Shown: positions 44,759 to 54,154, numbered from the stretch's first letter. The stretch is DNA of 64,000 bases from Paenibacillus massiliensis 2301065 = DSM 16942 (GCF_000377505.1 NZ_KB898196.1:117933-181932); one strand, 5' to 3'. The notes: generated by a model from the sequence alone, not told the origin. Numbers and translations are program-made.

Positions 44759-46993
44759 TTACTTGGGCAATACGATTTCTTGCCCTACCTGCAACTGATA
44801 CACATTTTTGATATTATTCAGCTTCGCCAGCTCCTGCCAGCTCACGCTATACTCCAGGCCGATCCGGTACAGGTTGTCACCCTTCTTCACAATATAGCTA
44901 CCCGGCTTCGCGGATGCTGCAGGTGTAGTAGGTACAGCTGTTGGCTTGTCAGCGGCCGCTGGCTTCGAGTCCTTGGAAGGCGTTGTCGGCTTCGCAGCAG
45001 GTGCTGTCGGCTCTTCTGTGACTGTTGGCTTTGCACTACTTGATACTGAAGATTTCAGTGTGTATTTGGCAAAGCCATCCTCTTGCGTTCCTGCGAAAGA
45101 CATCGTTGCACTGGAAGCCGTCAAGCTCTGAGCACTTGGCGAAGATACGAAGGTAACCTTGGCATCGCCAAACGGAGCAAGCGACCAGTTATTATCCGCC
45201 GTCGGGTTAATCGTCCCGTTATCACGAATATAGTCGATAATTACCTGACGGTTCTCGTCTGGTGAAGCGATTACGATGCGCTTTCCATCCGGATTCGCCA
45301 GCTTGGAGGAGGAAGCGCGATAGTTATTGGTAGCCACGATGAACTCCTGCTTCGGATCAATCGGCTTGCCATCATAGCTCAGATCCTTGATCCGGCTAGC
45401 TGATGGATTTAACACTGTACCCTTGGCATCGTACTTCGCAGGCTGTGTGACATCAATCTGGTAGTTAACGCCATCGATCACATCAAAATTATAAGTTGGG
45501 AAGTCACCATTAATCAGTTGCTGCTCATCGGTCTTCAGTGGATCGATCTGGTTGAATTGCCCCGCAGACCACTCCAGCCATTCCTTCACTTCAGCCCCTG
45601 TGATCTTCACCGCATATACTGTATTCGGATAGACATAAAGGTCAGCTACGTTCTTAATCGCAATAGTACCAGCCGGGATGTTCGTGTAATACGATGCTCC
45701 CGAGCGTCCTCCTGCCTTGAATGGCGCTCCAGCGGAGAGGACAGGCAAGCCCTCATATTCGGTTCCCTGCAGGTGCTGCTCGATATACCACTTCTGTGCA
45801 TTCGTCACAATCTGGATGGATGGATCATCCTGTACCAGAGCGAAGAAGCTGTTGATTGGGGCTGTTGTCGTTCCAACAGGTCCACGTACATACTCCAATG
45901 TCTCTTCATGCTCATGATATACGGCATCCAGTACATCTTGATCTGCTTCTACCAATGATTTCTTGTTGGCTTTGTCATAGATGGCGCGTACTTCCGTGGA
46001 CGAGTCACTCACTGTCCATTCGCCATCGGTCAGAGTCAGCTCCAGATCAATGATTCCGAGGTGATCTCCCCAGTATCCAGGCTCAACGGATGGAACACCA
46101 TTAATCGTGCCCTTCTCTAGGTCTACGCCTGGTTTATCCTTGAAGTCTGCACTTGGAAATACCTTGTGAGCATGTCCGAACAGGATCGCGTTAATCCCCT
46201 CTACCTTGCTCAAATAGAGCACGGAATTCTCCATTAGTGGCGTCTGTGGAATATCCTCGAAGCCAGAGTGCGGGATCGCCACGATAATGTCGGCGCCTTC
46301 CTCCTTCATCTTCGGGATGAATTTCTGTGCCGTCTCCACCATATCCTTGGCGATTACCTTGTCAGTCAGATGCTTCTCATCCCACTGATTGATCTGTGGC
46401 GGTACGAATCCGATCACACCTACCTTAACGGTATGCTCCTTGCCTGCTTCATCCTTGACTGTCTTGTCCAGAATCACATAAGGTGTGAAGTAATTCTTCT
46501 CCTGATCCTCTGCATAGTACACGTTGCTGTTCACATATGGAAAATTAGCTCCCTCAAGCGTTTGCTTCAAGAAGTCTAGACCATAGTTAAATTCATGATT
46601 TCCCAGGTTACCAGCGTCATAATCCAGCAGATTCATGGCCTTGTATACCGGGTGAATCTCCCCCTGCTTCAGCGGATCTACCTTGGCTACATAGTCGCCC
46701 AGCGGATTGCCCTGAATGAGATCCCCGTTATCGAACAGCAGGCTATTCGGTGCCTCTTCACGAGCCGCCTTGATCAGACTGGCTGTCTTGGCAAAACCAT
46801 ACTCATCTGTGGCCTTATCCGCGTAATAATCATAGTTAACCATATTGACATGTAGATCGGTTGTTTCCATAATACGTAGCTTGACCGTAGCATTACCTTC
46901 CGCCGCAGATGCAGACCAGCTGGGCAGTACCCAGACATTCGCTACCAGCAAGACCGCAGCCAATCCCTTGTACAGACTTTTTCGCGAATTCAA
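44759..46993 (-). CDS. Secreted 2',3'-cyclic-nucleotide phosphodiesterase / nucleotidase with LysM
   Basis: A 744-aa exported enzyme. Signal peptide is about 1-28 (LAAVLLVANVWVLPSWSASA). The metallophosphoesterase domain has TTDLHVNM, DNGDLIQGNPLGDY, GNHEFNYG, IPHSGFED and FGHAHK. The 5'-nucleotidase C-terminal domain has NNYRASSSK, and a Pro/Thr/Ala/Lys linker (about 645-695) leads to one LysM (YIVKKGDNLYRIGLEYSVSW). It matches CpdB/YfkN-type enzymes that release phosphate and nucleosides from extracellular nucleotides; LysM would hold it on peptidoglycan. Start is TTG 46993 after GGAGGGG; the open frame reaches 47056 without an SD. Confidence 0.92.
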   Translation of the reverse strand: MNSRKSLYKGLAAVLLVANVWVLPSWSASAAEGNATVKLRIMETTDLHVNMVNYDYYADKATDEYGFAKTASLIKAAREEAPNSLLFDNGDLIQGNPLGDYVAKVDPLKQGEIHPVYKAMNLLDYDAGNLGNHEFNYGLDFLKQTLEGANFPYVNSNVYYAEDQEKNYFTPYVILDKTVKDEAGKEHTVKVGVIGFVPPQINQWDEKHLTDKVIAKDMVETAQKFIPKMKEEGADIIVAIPHSGFEDIPQTPLMENSVLYLSKVEGINAILFGHAHKVFPSADFKDKPGVDLEKGTINGVPSVEPGYWGDHLGIIDLELTLTDGEWTVSDSSTEVRAIYDKANKKSLVEADQDVLDAVYHEHEETLEYVRGPVGTTTAPINSFFALVQDDPSIQIVTNAQKWYIEQHLQGTEYEGLPVLSAGAPFKAGGRSGASYYTNIPAGTIAIKNVADLYVYPNTVYAVKITGAEVKEWLEWSAGQFNQIDPLKTDEQQLINGDFPTYNFDVIDGVNYQIDVTQPAKYDAKGTVLNPSASRIKDLSYDGKPIDPKQEFIVATNNYRASSSKLANPDGKRIVIASPDENRQVIIDYIRDNGTINPTADNNWSLAPFGDAKVTFVSSPSAQSLTASSATMSFAGTQEDGFAKYTLKSSVSSSAKPTVTEEPTAPAAKPTTPSKDSKPAAADKPTAVPTTPAASAKPGSYIVKKGDNLYRIGLEYSVSWQELAKLNNIKNVYQLQVGQEIVLPK

Positions 46994-47360
46994 AATATAA
47001 CCCCTCCCGTACAATATGTATGTAACCGAATCCAAAATGCACGATTCACTGAACATTTTAATCTAACTTGGGTCAATTGAATAGAGATATGTAAACATTA
47101 CGTTAACGTTATTTTTACAAGAATAGACATGTGAACGCGGGGAACAAGCACGGAGAAGCCAAGGAATGGGAGAAGATAGTAGCTTAGGCTTCACGATTCC
47201 ATGCGGACATTGATTGGCATTATTTATGTTATATGATTCAATATACTAGAAAGGCTGGATCAGCCTGCACAAATCAAAGTAAGTGAGTGAATGCCAAATA
47301 AGCCAAATAATCTATAGATGGCAGATTGACAATAACACAGCTGTTAGAGGGAGAAATATT

Positions 47361-47960
47361 ATGAAGGCTAATCTACGTGCCCACTCCTCAGATACTAATT
47401 TTGAGATTGAATGCAAGGACATCATTCTAAGGGAATTCTTAATCACAGATCTAGACGATTTTCACTCACTCACCTGGCAGCCTGAAATACATGAATTTTT
47501 GCCAGACTGGAACGTATCGAAAGAGCAACGGACAGATTGGTTTATCAACTATGAGGTCCCAGACAACAAACAGTTCTTTGATGCTGTATCGCAAAGAAAA
47601 GACATTGGTGAGCTACGTCTGCGATTAGGAATTATCTTGAAAGAGACCGGGGAATTTATCGGTTGGTGTTGTTCAGGAATTAAGGAGGAATTACCAGCGC
47701 CAAATCGAGAAATCATGTATGCAATCTCTAAGGACCATCGAGGTAAAGGCTTCACAACCCAAGCCTCACAAGGGATGATCGAATATTTATTTGGCCATAC
47801 AGACGTTGCAGCGCTCAGTGCTGTTGCTTTATTGGATAACGTTCCATCGAATAGAGTAATACAAAAATGTGGATTTAGCTTTCAGCACATTATTGATATT
47901 GATGATGAAAAGTATAACTATTATACACTTCATAAAAAGGATTGGGCAGTCAACCGCTAG
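47361..47960 (+). CDS. GNAT-family acetyltransferase, RimJ/RimL type
   Basis: A 199-aa acetyltransferase of the RimJ/RimL branch: DIILREFLITDLDDFHSLT near the start, IGWCCSGIKEE, YAISKDHRGKGFTTQAS with the R-G-K-G acetyl-CoA loop, and VPSNRVIQKCGFSF near the end. Such enzymes acetylate alpha-amino groups of ribosomal proteins or small molecules; the substrate is not predictable. The gene is AT-rich. ATG 47361 follows GAGGGAGAAATATT. Convergent with the next gene and sharing a terminator. Confidence 0.88.
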   Translation: MKANLRAHSSDTNFEIECKDIILREFLITDLDDFHSLTWQPEIHEFLPDWNVSKEQRTDWFINYEVPDNKQFFDAVSQRKDIGELRLRLGIILKETGEFIGWCCSGIKEELPAPNREIMYAISKDHRGKGFTTQASQGMIEYLFGHTDVAALSAVALLDNVPSNRVIQKCGFSFQHIIDIDDEKYNYYTLHKKDWAVNR

Positions 47961-48034
47961 AGAAAACCGCTAGAGAAGACTTCACCAGCCCAGCAATCAT
48001 CTTTTAGAAAAACTCTTCTACAAAACCCTCAATT

Positions 48035-48072
48035 AATAAGGACCGCCAGGAGAATTCCTGACGGTCTTATTA
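48035..48072. terminator. Bidirectional terminator
   Basis: AATAAGGACCGcCAGG pairs with CCTGaCGGTCTTATT around AGAATT, between two convergent genes. Confidence 0.88.
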
Positions 48073-48085
48073 ACAGCCGTATCCT

Positions 48086-48517
48086 TTACTTCTCCCAGAC
48101 CTGACGCTCCATGCCCTGGCCTGTGTACTCAATACGAGCAGGTGTAATATCCAGAATCACATAATCTGGGTCATCCGGGCCTGAGAACCACTGCTTCAGC
48201 TCATCGTTCCACAGCTCATGACGCAGCGACTCCTGCTTCGTAATCTCACAGGTCCCCTCGACCTCAACAACTTCCTTAGTTCCCCCTGCTTCATAGCCAA
48301 GCAGCAAATACACATTCGGATTGTCCTTGAGCTCTTCCACTTTATGAGTCTTGCGACTCGTAGCCAGATGAATATTGAGACCATTATTGAAAAGGGCCAT
48401 GTAGCGCACTTTTGGCTTGCCGCCTTCGACAGTACCCAGCGAGCAATAAGGATTTTGCTTCAGAGCCTTGATGATGCTCTGCTCCAGTTGTTCACGATTT
48501 TTTGTTGCTGTACCCAT
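48086..48517 (-). CDS. Pyridoxamine 5'-phosphate oxidase-family (general stress protein 26-like) flavin-binding protein
   Basis: A 143-aa split-barrel flavoprotein. YCSLGTVEGGKPKVRYMALF, IHLATSRKTHKVEELKDNPNVYLLLGYE and YVILDITPARIEYTGQG match the YdaG/GSP26 branch of the PNPOx-like family. B. subtilis YdaG is of the same size and is induced by general stress. Likely binds FMN or F420-like cofactor, reaction unknown. ATG 48517 has AAGGAG 9 bases upstream; upstream ATGs at 48523 and 48550 fit worse. Confidence 0.87.
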   Translation of the reverse strand: MGTATKNREQLEQSIIKALKQNPYCSLGTVEGGKPKVRYMALFNNGLNIHLATSRKTHKVEELKDNPNVYLLLGYEAGGTKEVVEVEGTCEITKQESLRHELWNDELKQWFSGPDDPDYVILDITPARIEYTGQGMERQVWEK

Positions 48518-48805
48518 GATCATCCGCTCCTTTTTGTTGGTATTATTCACAACATTTGTTCGAAATGATGCATCTCTTACTTGTACCCTGTCCGTTCTGC
48601 CTTGAACCGATTCCTGAACTGAGTTCTGAATCGAGCCTTTGAACCAAGACCCGCATCACCCGCTTCATTCAGCAGGCCAATTGTCAGCATATCTTCTGCG
48701 CACAGCAACTTATATCCCACTATGGACAGCTTGAGTGGAAAGGCCTATAATTACTCCTGTGCAGACACATATCTACATATGCTGGCTGTAGCACAAAAAA
48801 TTCAT

Positions 48806-48902
48806 AACCCTGTCAGGGGTGCTGGAATCGGCCGGCTGAGATTGTGTCCCGCAAATGACACTGACCCTTTAACCTGATCTGGATAATGCCAGCGTAGGAA
48901 GC
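48806..48902 (+). promoter_or_regulatory. TPP riboswitch (THI element)
   Basis: The conserved parts are present in order: TCAGGGGTGCT, GGCTGAGATT, GACCCTTTAACCTGATCTGGATAATGCCAGCGTAGGAA. They form the two helical arms that bind the pyrimidine and pyrophosphate of thiamine pyrophosphate. It stands directly ahead of a terminator hairpin and the thiamine-pyrimidine transporter operon. Confidence 0.97.
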
Positions 48903-48952
48903 TTTAGTCCATGTCCATCCCGTTCGATGGCCATGCTCCTTATTCATCGCAT

Positions 48953-48977
48953 ACGTCCCGGTCCGGGGCGTTTTTTT
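48953..48977 (+). terminator. Riboswitch-controlled terminator
   Basis: CGTCCCGG pairs with CCGGGGCG followed by TTTTTTT, about 50 bases after the riboswitch and 120 before thiY. It is the likely expression platform: TPP binding favours termination. Confidence 0.85.
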
Positions 48978-49099
48978 GTGTTCGCTCGGCAGATGTACAG
49001 ATTCACTCCAAATTAGGAGCTGCTAGTCCCATAGAGTACCCATCGTTGAAGAATACTATGCTTAACCTACGGGTAAAGAAAGAAGGAGAGATGCTCTAC

Positions 49100-50260
49100 A
49101 TGACACAATTAGGAAGCACTACACGATCTACTGGTTCTTCAAGATCTTCAAGCAATTCAAGCAATTCAGGCTCTTCAAGGATGGACTCTTCTCACAGCAC
49201 TCGAATAGTTCATCAACGTCGGATGTCTGTTAGGTGGACAGGGACGGCCCTTCTGCTGGCTCTTCTACTCTTGCTGAGCGCTTGTGGAGCCGCAGCACCT
49301 ACACCATCGTCTGGTGAATCAGGGGAGTCCTCTAGTCAAGGAGCCTCGGGCTCCACTCCGGAATTGAAGGACATTAAGGTCGTACTCGACTGGACGCCGA
49401 ATACGAACCACACAGGATTATACGTAGCCCAGCAAGAAGGTTATTATGAGCAAGAGGGGCTAAAAGTAGAGATTGTGCAGCCAGGCTCTGGCGGAGCCGA
49501 TCAGATGGTCGCTTCCAACGCCGTTCCTTTTGGCATCAGCTATCAGGAAAGTGTGACTCAAGCTCGTACACAGGATGTACCACTCGTCTCCATTGCCGCG
49601 GTTATTCAGCATAATACGTCAGGCTTCGCCGCTCCGGTGGATCGCAATATCCATTCCCCCAAGGACTTTGAGGGAAAAAGCTATGGCGGATGGGGCTCCC
49701 CCGTTGAAGAAGCAGTGATGAAATCCATTATGGAGACTGAGCAGGCCGATGTTAGCAAGGTGACAATGGTGAACATGGGAAGTGCAGACTTCTTCACCGC
49801 AGTCAAACGAGATATTGATTTTGCATGGATTTTCTACGCTTGGACAGGAATTGAGGCAGAGCTACGGGGCGAGCCGCTTGATATGCTATATGTCAAGGAC
49901 TACTCAGACAAGCTCGACTACTACACACCAGTCATTGTGACCAATGAACAGACAATCCAGAATGATCCCGAGCTCGTAAAGGCCTTCATGAGAGCTACAG
50001 CCAAGGGCTACCAGTATACGATTGAGCATCCTGAGGAGGCAGCAGACATCTTGATCCAGGCTGTGCCAGAGCTGAACCCTGAGCTTGTTCGCGCCTCTCA
50101 AACATGGCTGAGTCCCCGCTATCAGGATGACGCATCACAGTGGGGCTTGCAGAAACAGGAAGTATGGCAGGGCTATGCCGAGTGGATGTTCGAACGCAAG
50201 CTACTGGATAAGGAGCTTGCGGTAGACAAAGCATTTACAAATGACTTCCTGCCGCAATGA
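49100..50260 (+). CDS. thiY: Thiamine-pyrimidine (HMP) ABC transporter substrate-binding lipoprotein
   Basis: The 386-aa product ends in a 300-residue NMT1/ThiY-type binding domain: VVLDWTPNTNHTGLYVAQQEGYY, VQPGSGGADQMVASN, SVTQARTQDVPLVSIAAV and WIFYAWTGIEAEL. It captures a pyrimidine such as formylaminopyrimidine or HMP. The lipobox is LLSAC with Cys62. Unusually, about 40 residues precede the signal helix and are Ser/Asn-rich (SSRSSSNSSNSGSS) and encoded by 9-base tandem repeats. Start may be ATG 49100 or 49091 (SD AAGGAG 11 or 2 bases away); an internal Met at the signal helix lacks an SD. First gene of the riboswitch operon. Confidence 0.93.
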   Translation: MTQLGSTTRSTGSSRSSSNSSNSGSSRMDSSHSTRIVHQRRMSVRWTGTALLLALLLLLSACGAAAPTPSSGESGESSSQGASGSTPELKDIKVVLDWTPNTNHTGLYVAQQEGYYEQEGLKVEIVQPGSGGADQMVASNAVPFGISYQESVTQARTQDVPLVSIAAVIQHNTSGFAAPVDRNIHSPKDFEGKSYGGWGSPVEEAVMKSIMETEQADVSKVTMVNMGSADFFTAVKRDIDFAWIFYAWTGIEAELRGEPLDMLYVKDYSDKLDYYTPVIVTNEQTIQNDPELVKAFMRATAKGYQYTIEHPEEAADILIQAVPELNPELVRASQTWLSPRYQDDASQWGLQKQEVWQGYAEWMFERKLLDKELAVDKAFTNDFLPQ

Positions 50261-50387
50261 CGAATGCAGCGTATATTTCGTCATTTCAAGGCGGCCAATA
50301 ACGACACACACTAATGTATGGTCAACATCAGAACAGGCTAATGTTGTTTTCAAGAACTAAAATTCATCGAAGAAGGTGAGAGTTAAC

Positions 50388-50681
50388 ATGGCAGATACAT
50401 TGCTCAGCATTCAGGTTATTCCCAAGACTCCCGGTGGGGAGGATTCCATCCCTTATGTAGACCGTGCTATCGAGGTTATTCAGAAATCCGGCGTCAAGCA
50501 CGAGGTTCATCCGCTGGAGACTACGATGGAAGGGAACATTGACGAGCTACTGAAGGTGGTCAAGGATATGCACACCGCCCTCATCGAGGCGGGCAGCCCC
50601 AGCGTGATCTCTCAGATCAAGATCGCACATAATCCGAAGGGGATCAGCATGGATCAACTGACTGAGAAATATCGTCCATGA
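50388..50681 (+). CDS. MTH1187/YkoF-family thiamine-binding protein
   Basis: A 97-aa ferredoxin-like protein: LLSIQVIPKTPGGEDSIPYVDRAIEVI, GVKHEVHPLETTMEG and HTALIEAGSPSVISQIKIAHN match the MTH1187/YkoF group. YkoF binds thiamine and pyrimidine moieties and is found in thiamine transport operons. Here it lies between thiY and thiX. Its TGA overlaps the thiX ATG (ATGA), so translation is coupled. ATG 50388 follows AAGGTGA; a GTG at 50376 is less likely. Confidence 0.92.
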   Translation: MADTLLSIQVIPKTPGGEDSIPYVDRAIEVIQKSGVKHEVHPLETTMEGNIDELLKVVKDMHTALIEAGSPSVISQIKIAHNPKGISMDQLTEKYRP

Positions 50682-51457
50682 GCCGTAGAGGACCTTCACG
50701 AAGTTCCTGGCTACAGCGCGTGTGGCCGCCACTTGTGGCGGTCCTCTTCTTTTTGGCGCTATGGCAGGCGGCAGCGACCTTTCTGAACATTGAGGCTTGG
50801 CTGTTACCCAGTCCGATTCGGATTATATCCGAAGGGACAGCTCAGTCAGCCCTGCTCGCTGGACACACCTGGGCGACCGTCAAGCTGATGCTCGGGGGCT
50901 TCGCCATTGGTTCAACAATCGGGCTGCTGATTGCCATTGTGCTGCACATGATTCCTTTTTTCAAAACATCGCTGTATCCTTTGCTGATTCTTAGCCAGAA
51001 TATTCCCATTATTGCGCTTGGCCCGTTGCTTATGATCTGGTTCGGCTTTGGGCTGCTGCCTAAGCTCATGGTGATTACACTCGTCTGCTTCTTCCCGGTT
51101 GCTGTCGCGGCCATGGACGGATTCATGCAGACTGATCGTACCATGATGAATTACATGCGAATGTCAGGCGCTGGAAGACTGCGGATATTTGCCAGACTGG
51201 AGCTCCCTCATGCGCTACCGTCGGTATTCTCAGGCATTAAGATCGCCGCCACTTATAGTGTAATGGGCGCTATTATTGCGGAATGGATCGGCGCAGACAA
51301 GGGTATCGGGTACTACATGCTATTGCAAAAGGCGGCATACCGTACTGATCTCGTATTCGCAGCAATTGGAATTATTGTGATTCTGAGCCTGCTTATGTTC
51401 TTGATCATTATCTTGCTGGAGAAGTGGCTAGTCCGCTGGCAGCCACAGAAGAAATAA
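50678..51457 (+). CDS. thiX: Thiamine-pyrimidine ABC transporter permease
   Basis: A 259-aa BPD-type permease with six TM helices. The cytosolic EAA-like loop reads YMRMSGAGRLRIFARLELPHALPSVFSGI, and AIIAEWIGADKGIGYYML precedes the last helices. It belongs to the SsuC/ThiX group and pairs with the ThiY-type binding protein and ThiZ ATPase. Overlaps the preceding gene by 4 bases. Confidence 0.93.
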   Translation: MSRRGPSRSSWLQRVWPPLVAVLFFLALWQAAATFLNIEAWLLPSPIRIISEGTAQSALLAGHTWATVKLMLGGFAIGSTIGLLIAIVLHMIPFFKTSLYPLLILSQNIPIIALGPLLMIWFGFGLLPKLMVITLVCFFPVAVAAMDGFMQTDRTMMNYMRMSGAGRLRIFARLELPHALPSVFSGIKIAATYSVMGAIIAEWIGADKGIGYYMLLQKAAYRTDLVFAAIGIIVILSLLMFLIIILLEKWLVRWQPQKK

Positions 51458-51598
51458 TACCTTCCATTCATAACTTGTCATAACTTGCGGTCTTAGCTAA
51501 CGATCAATTGCCAGCGATGTGCAATAAGTAACCTTGGCATGACATCTACACTGTGATGATTAAGTAAATAAGTGAGAGGGTTCGAGGAGGAATGAGAT

Positions 51599-52432
51599 AT
51601 GAAGACAGAGCAGCCGCAGGCCGCACTTCAGGTAGACCGGATTAGCGCCGGCTTCCACAGTCGTAGCGGATGGTTACCCGTAATACAGGACCTCTCCTTG
51701 ACGGTGGAGCCAGGACAGTTCGTATCCATCGTAGGACCTTCCGGTAGTGGTAAAAGTACGCTATTTCATATGATCGGGGGACTCATGACTCCGCAAGAGG
51801 GTCGGATCTTCATGAATGGTGCAGAGGTAACGGGTGAACGTGGACATATCAGCTACATGCCCCAGCAGCCTGCGCTTTTCCCATGGCTCACGACCCTGGA
51901 TAATGTCCTGATGGGGCAAGATAATGCACCAACCCAGCGGAATCAAGACCGCGCCAAGTCGCGAGCTGAGTCACGAGCCGAAGCCAGGCGGCAGCTGACC
52001 GAGATCGGATTGGAAGCCTTCGCGGATGCCTATCCACACATGCTGTCAGGGGGGATGCAGCAGAGGGCCGCGTTCCTGCGGGCATTGCTGAGTCCACAGG
52101 AGCTGATGCTGCTGGATGAGCCATTTAGCGCGCTGGATGCCATGACCCGTAGTGACATGCAAAGCTGGCTGCTGCATGTATGGGAGCGGCACCGGCGTTC
52201 CGTCCTGTTCATCACCCACAACATTGAGGAAGCACTCCTGTTGTCAGACCGCGTCTATGTGCTCTCGGCACGTCCTGCTACGGTACTGCGTGTCGTTGAT
52301 GTTCCCTTTGCCCGGCCACGCCGGGAGGAGATCATGCAGCAAGTGGAGTTTACCCAGCTCAAGCAGGAGCTGACCCTGTCGATGAAAGAGGAACGACAGA
52401 AATCTGTGCAGCTTGCTCAGGGGGGATTCTGA
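51599..52432 (+). CDS. thiZ: Thiamine-pyrimidine ABC transporter ATP-binding protein
   Basis: A 277-aa ATPase: Walker A GPSGSGKST (46-54), Q-loop YMPQQPALFPW, signature LSGGMQQR, Walker B LMLLDEPFSALD and H-loop FITHN. It energises uptake by the adjacent ThiX. A 141-base gap separates it from thiX, but no terminator is visible. A hydrophilic insert rich in R/A/E (AKSRAESRAEARRQ) lies just before the helical signature. ATG 51599 after GAGGAGG. The stop overlaps the next start (TGATG). Confidence 0.94.
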   Translation: MKTEQPQAALQVDRISAGFHSRSGWLPVIQDLSLTVEPGQFVSIVGPSGSGKSTLFHMIGGLMTPQEGRIFMNGAEVTGERGHISYMPQQPALFPWLTTLDNVLMGQDNAPTQRNQDRAKSRAESRAEARRQLTEIGLEAFADAYPHMLSGGMQQRAAFLRALLSPQELMLLDEPFSALDAMTRSDMQSWLLHVWERHRRSVLFITHNIEEALLLSDRVYVLSARPATVLRVVDVPFARPRREEIMQQVEFTQLKQELTLSMKEERQKSVQLAQGGF

Positions 52433-53313
52433 TGAGTGAACAAGCATCCCGTCCCCCTATGCAGCCTAACAGTGGCCTGCACTGCACTGGAGTCACTCAT
52501 GCTGGCAACAGTCCAGCAGCCTCCAAGTATAGCTTAATTGATACACATATTCACCTGGATCAATACTTACCCGAACAGCAGGCAGACATGATTCGTCAGA
52601 TGGATGCTGCAGGCGTGCAAGCCCTTCTGTCCGTGTCCATGCATCTCGCCTCCAGCCGCAACAATCTGGCATTGGCACAGCAATATCCGGGTAAGGTGCT
52701 ACCGGCCTTCGGCTATCACCCTGAGCAAGCTCTCCCGACAGCAGATGAACTGGCGGAGCTATTTCACTGGATCGAGCAGCACCAGGACCAGATGATTGCT
52801 GTCGGTGAAGTCGGTCTCCCCTATTACCTTGCACAAGAAAAGGCTGCTCAGGGAGAAGTGTTCGACCGGACGGGATACATTGAGCTGCTGGAGCAATTCA
52901 TTATACTCGCCGCTCGTTATCGCAAGCCCATCATTCTCCATGCTGTGTACGAGGATGCCGAGATTGCCTGCGATCTGCTGGAAAAGCATCAGGTGCAGCA
53001 GGCTCATTTTCACTGGTTCAAGGGAGATGTCGCGACCGTTCAGCGAATGGCAGCCAATGGATACTATATCTCTTTCACGCCCGATATTGTGTATGAGGAG
53101 GAGATTCAGGCGCTGGCACTCCAATATCCTCCCCAACTAGTCATGAGCGAGACAGACGGTCCTTGGCCGTTCGAGGGTCCATTCGCTGGACAGACTACCT
53201 CTCCATGGATGGTGAGCGAGGTCATACGCACCTATAGCAAGCTGCGGGGAATGCAGGAGCCAGAGGCCCGGGCCCTTCTTCATGCTAACGCCTGTCGGTT
53301 ATATGGGCTGTAA
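52432..53313 (+). CDS. TatD-family metal-dependent hydrolase
   Basis: A 293-aa TIM-barrel hydrolase of the TatD branch of the amidohydrolase superfamily. Metal ligands are seen in DTHIHLD, GEVGLPYYL (Glu), PIILHAVYEDA (His), AHFHWFKGD (His) and MSETDGPWPFEG (Asp). The first ~30 residues are a variable N-terminal extension. TatD proteins are DNases or general phosphoesterases, but this branch is recurrently found with thiamine-salvage genes, where a formamidopyrimidine or related hydrolase is conceivable. The start overlaps the thiZ stop, so it is part of the riboswitch-controlled operon. Confidence 0.88.
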   Translation: MSEQASRPPMQPNSGLHCTGVTHAGNSPAASKYSLIDTHIHLDQYLPEQQADMIRQMDAAGVQALLSVSMHLASSRNNLALAQQYPGKVLPAFGYHPEQALPTADELAELFHWIEQHQDQMIAVGEVGLPYYLAQEKAAQGEVFDRTGYIELLEQFIILAARYRKPIILHAVYEDAEIACDLLEKHQVQQAHFHWFKGDVATVQRMAANGYYISFTPDIVYEEEIQALALQYPPQLVMSETDGPWPFEGPFAGQTTSPWMVSEVIRTYSKLRGMQEPEARALLHANACRLYGL

Positions 53314-53410
53314 GATATGGACTGTAAGGCTGCGCAGGCTTGTTGCACCGTGATTCATGGCGCATCATCCTCACATCACAGCATTCGATCGGCCTAGGGG
53401 CAAGTTGGCT

Positions 53411-54154
53411 CTAGAACTTCATGAATCCTTTGCTATGCAAATAATCCCTCAGCTCCAGCCGTGTTGGCTTGATGAGTCTTGCGGCCATATTCTCCGACCA
53501 GGAAGCTGTCCGCTGCCCACCCGTGCGTTCCGTAATGTACTGGACCATCGTCTGGTCGTACAGCTTCACAGCTGCCTTGGATTGCTCGCGATCATAACCA
53601 TTCATATGCAGCACACCGGACAGCGGCAAGCGCGGTTTGCTGCCGACCTCTTGGTCAGGCACACCGATGCACATGCCGAAGACTGGATACACAAGCTCTG
53701 GCAAGCCGAGCAGCTCGGATACCTGAGCAATATTCGTACGAATACCACCGATATAGACAATTCCAAGTCCAAGGGATTCAGCGGCTATGGCCGCATTTTG
53801 TGCAGCCAAGGCCGCATCAATAGTAGCAACAGCATAGTTCTCCGTAGAGGATACCTGCGACTGAGCCTCAGGCTGATGCCATTCTACAGTCTGCTGTACA
53901 CGGTACAAATCTGCACACCACACCAGAAATACTGGGCATTCCGCTACATAGGCCTGTCCTCCGGCCAGCTCGGCAAGCTGCCTCTTCAGCTCATCATCTG
54001 TGACGGCAATGGCTGTATAGGCCTGCACATTACTGGAGGTCGAAGCCATCTGGGCGGCTCCGACGATCTGCGCCAGCTGCTCCTCGGTTACAGGCTCCGG
54101 CTTGAACTTTCTGACTGAGCGATGATTCATTAGCAGCGCTATCGTATCATTCAT
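53411..54154 (-). CDS. nfrA: NADPH-dependent FMN oxidoreductase, NfrA-type nitroreductase
   Basis: A 247-aa nitroreductase. HRSVRKFKPEPVTEEQL carries the FMN Arg motif, MASTSSNVQAYTAI the S-S-N-x-Q motif, and GLGIVYIGGIRTN plus GMCIGVPDQEVGSKPRLPL the later binding loops of NfrA/Frp enzymes. They oxidise NADPH with FMN, nitroaromatics or other acceptors. Its ATG overlaps the TGA of the tetR gene by 4 bases, so the pair is one operon. Start ATG 54154 after GGAGTGAAA. Confidence 0.92.
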   Translation of the reverse strand: MNDTIALLMNHRSVRKFKPEPVTEEQLAQIVGAAQMASTSSNVQAYTAIAVTDDELKRQLAELAGGQAYVAECPVFLVWCADLYRVQQTVEWHQPEAQSQVSSTENYAVATIDAALAAQNAAIAAESLGLGIVYIGGIRTNIAQVSELLGLPELVYPVFGMCIGVPDQEVGSKPRLPLSGVLHMNGYDREQSKAAVKLYDQTMVQYITERTGGQRTASWSENMAARLIKPTRLELRDYLHSKGFMKF

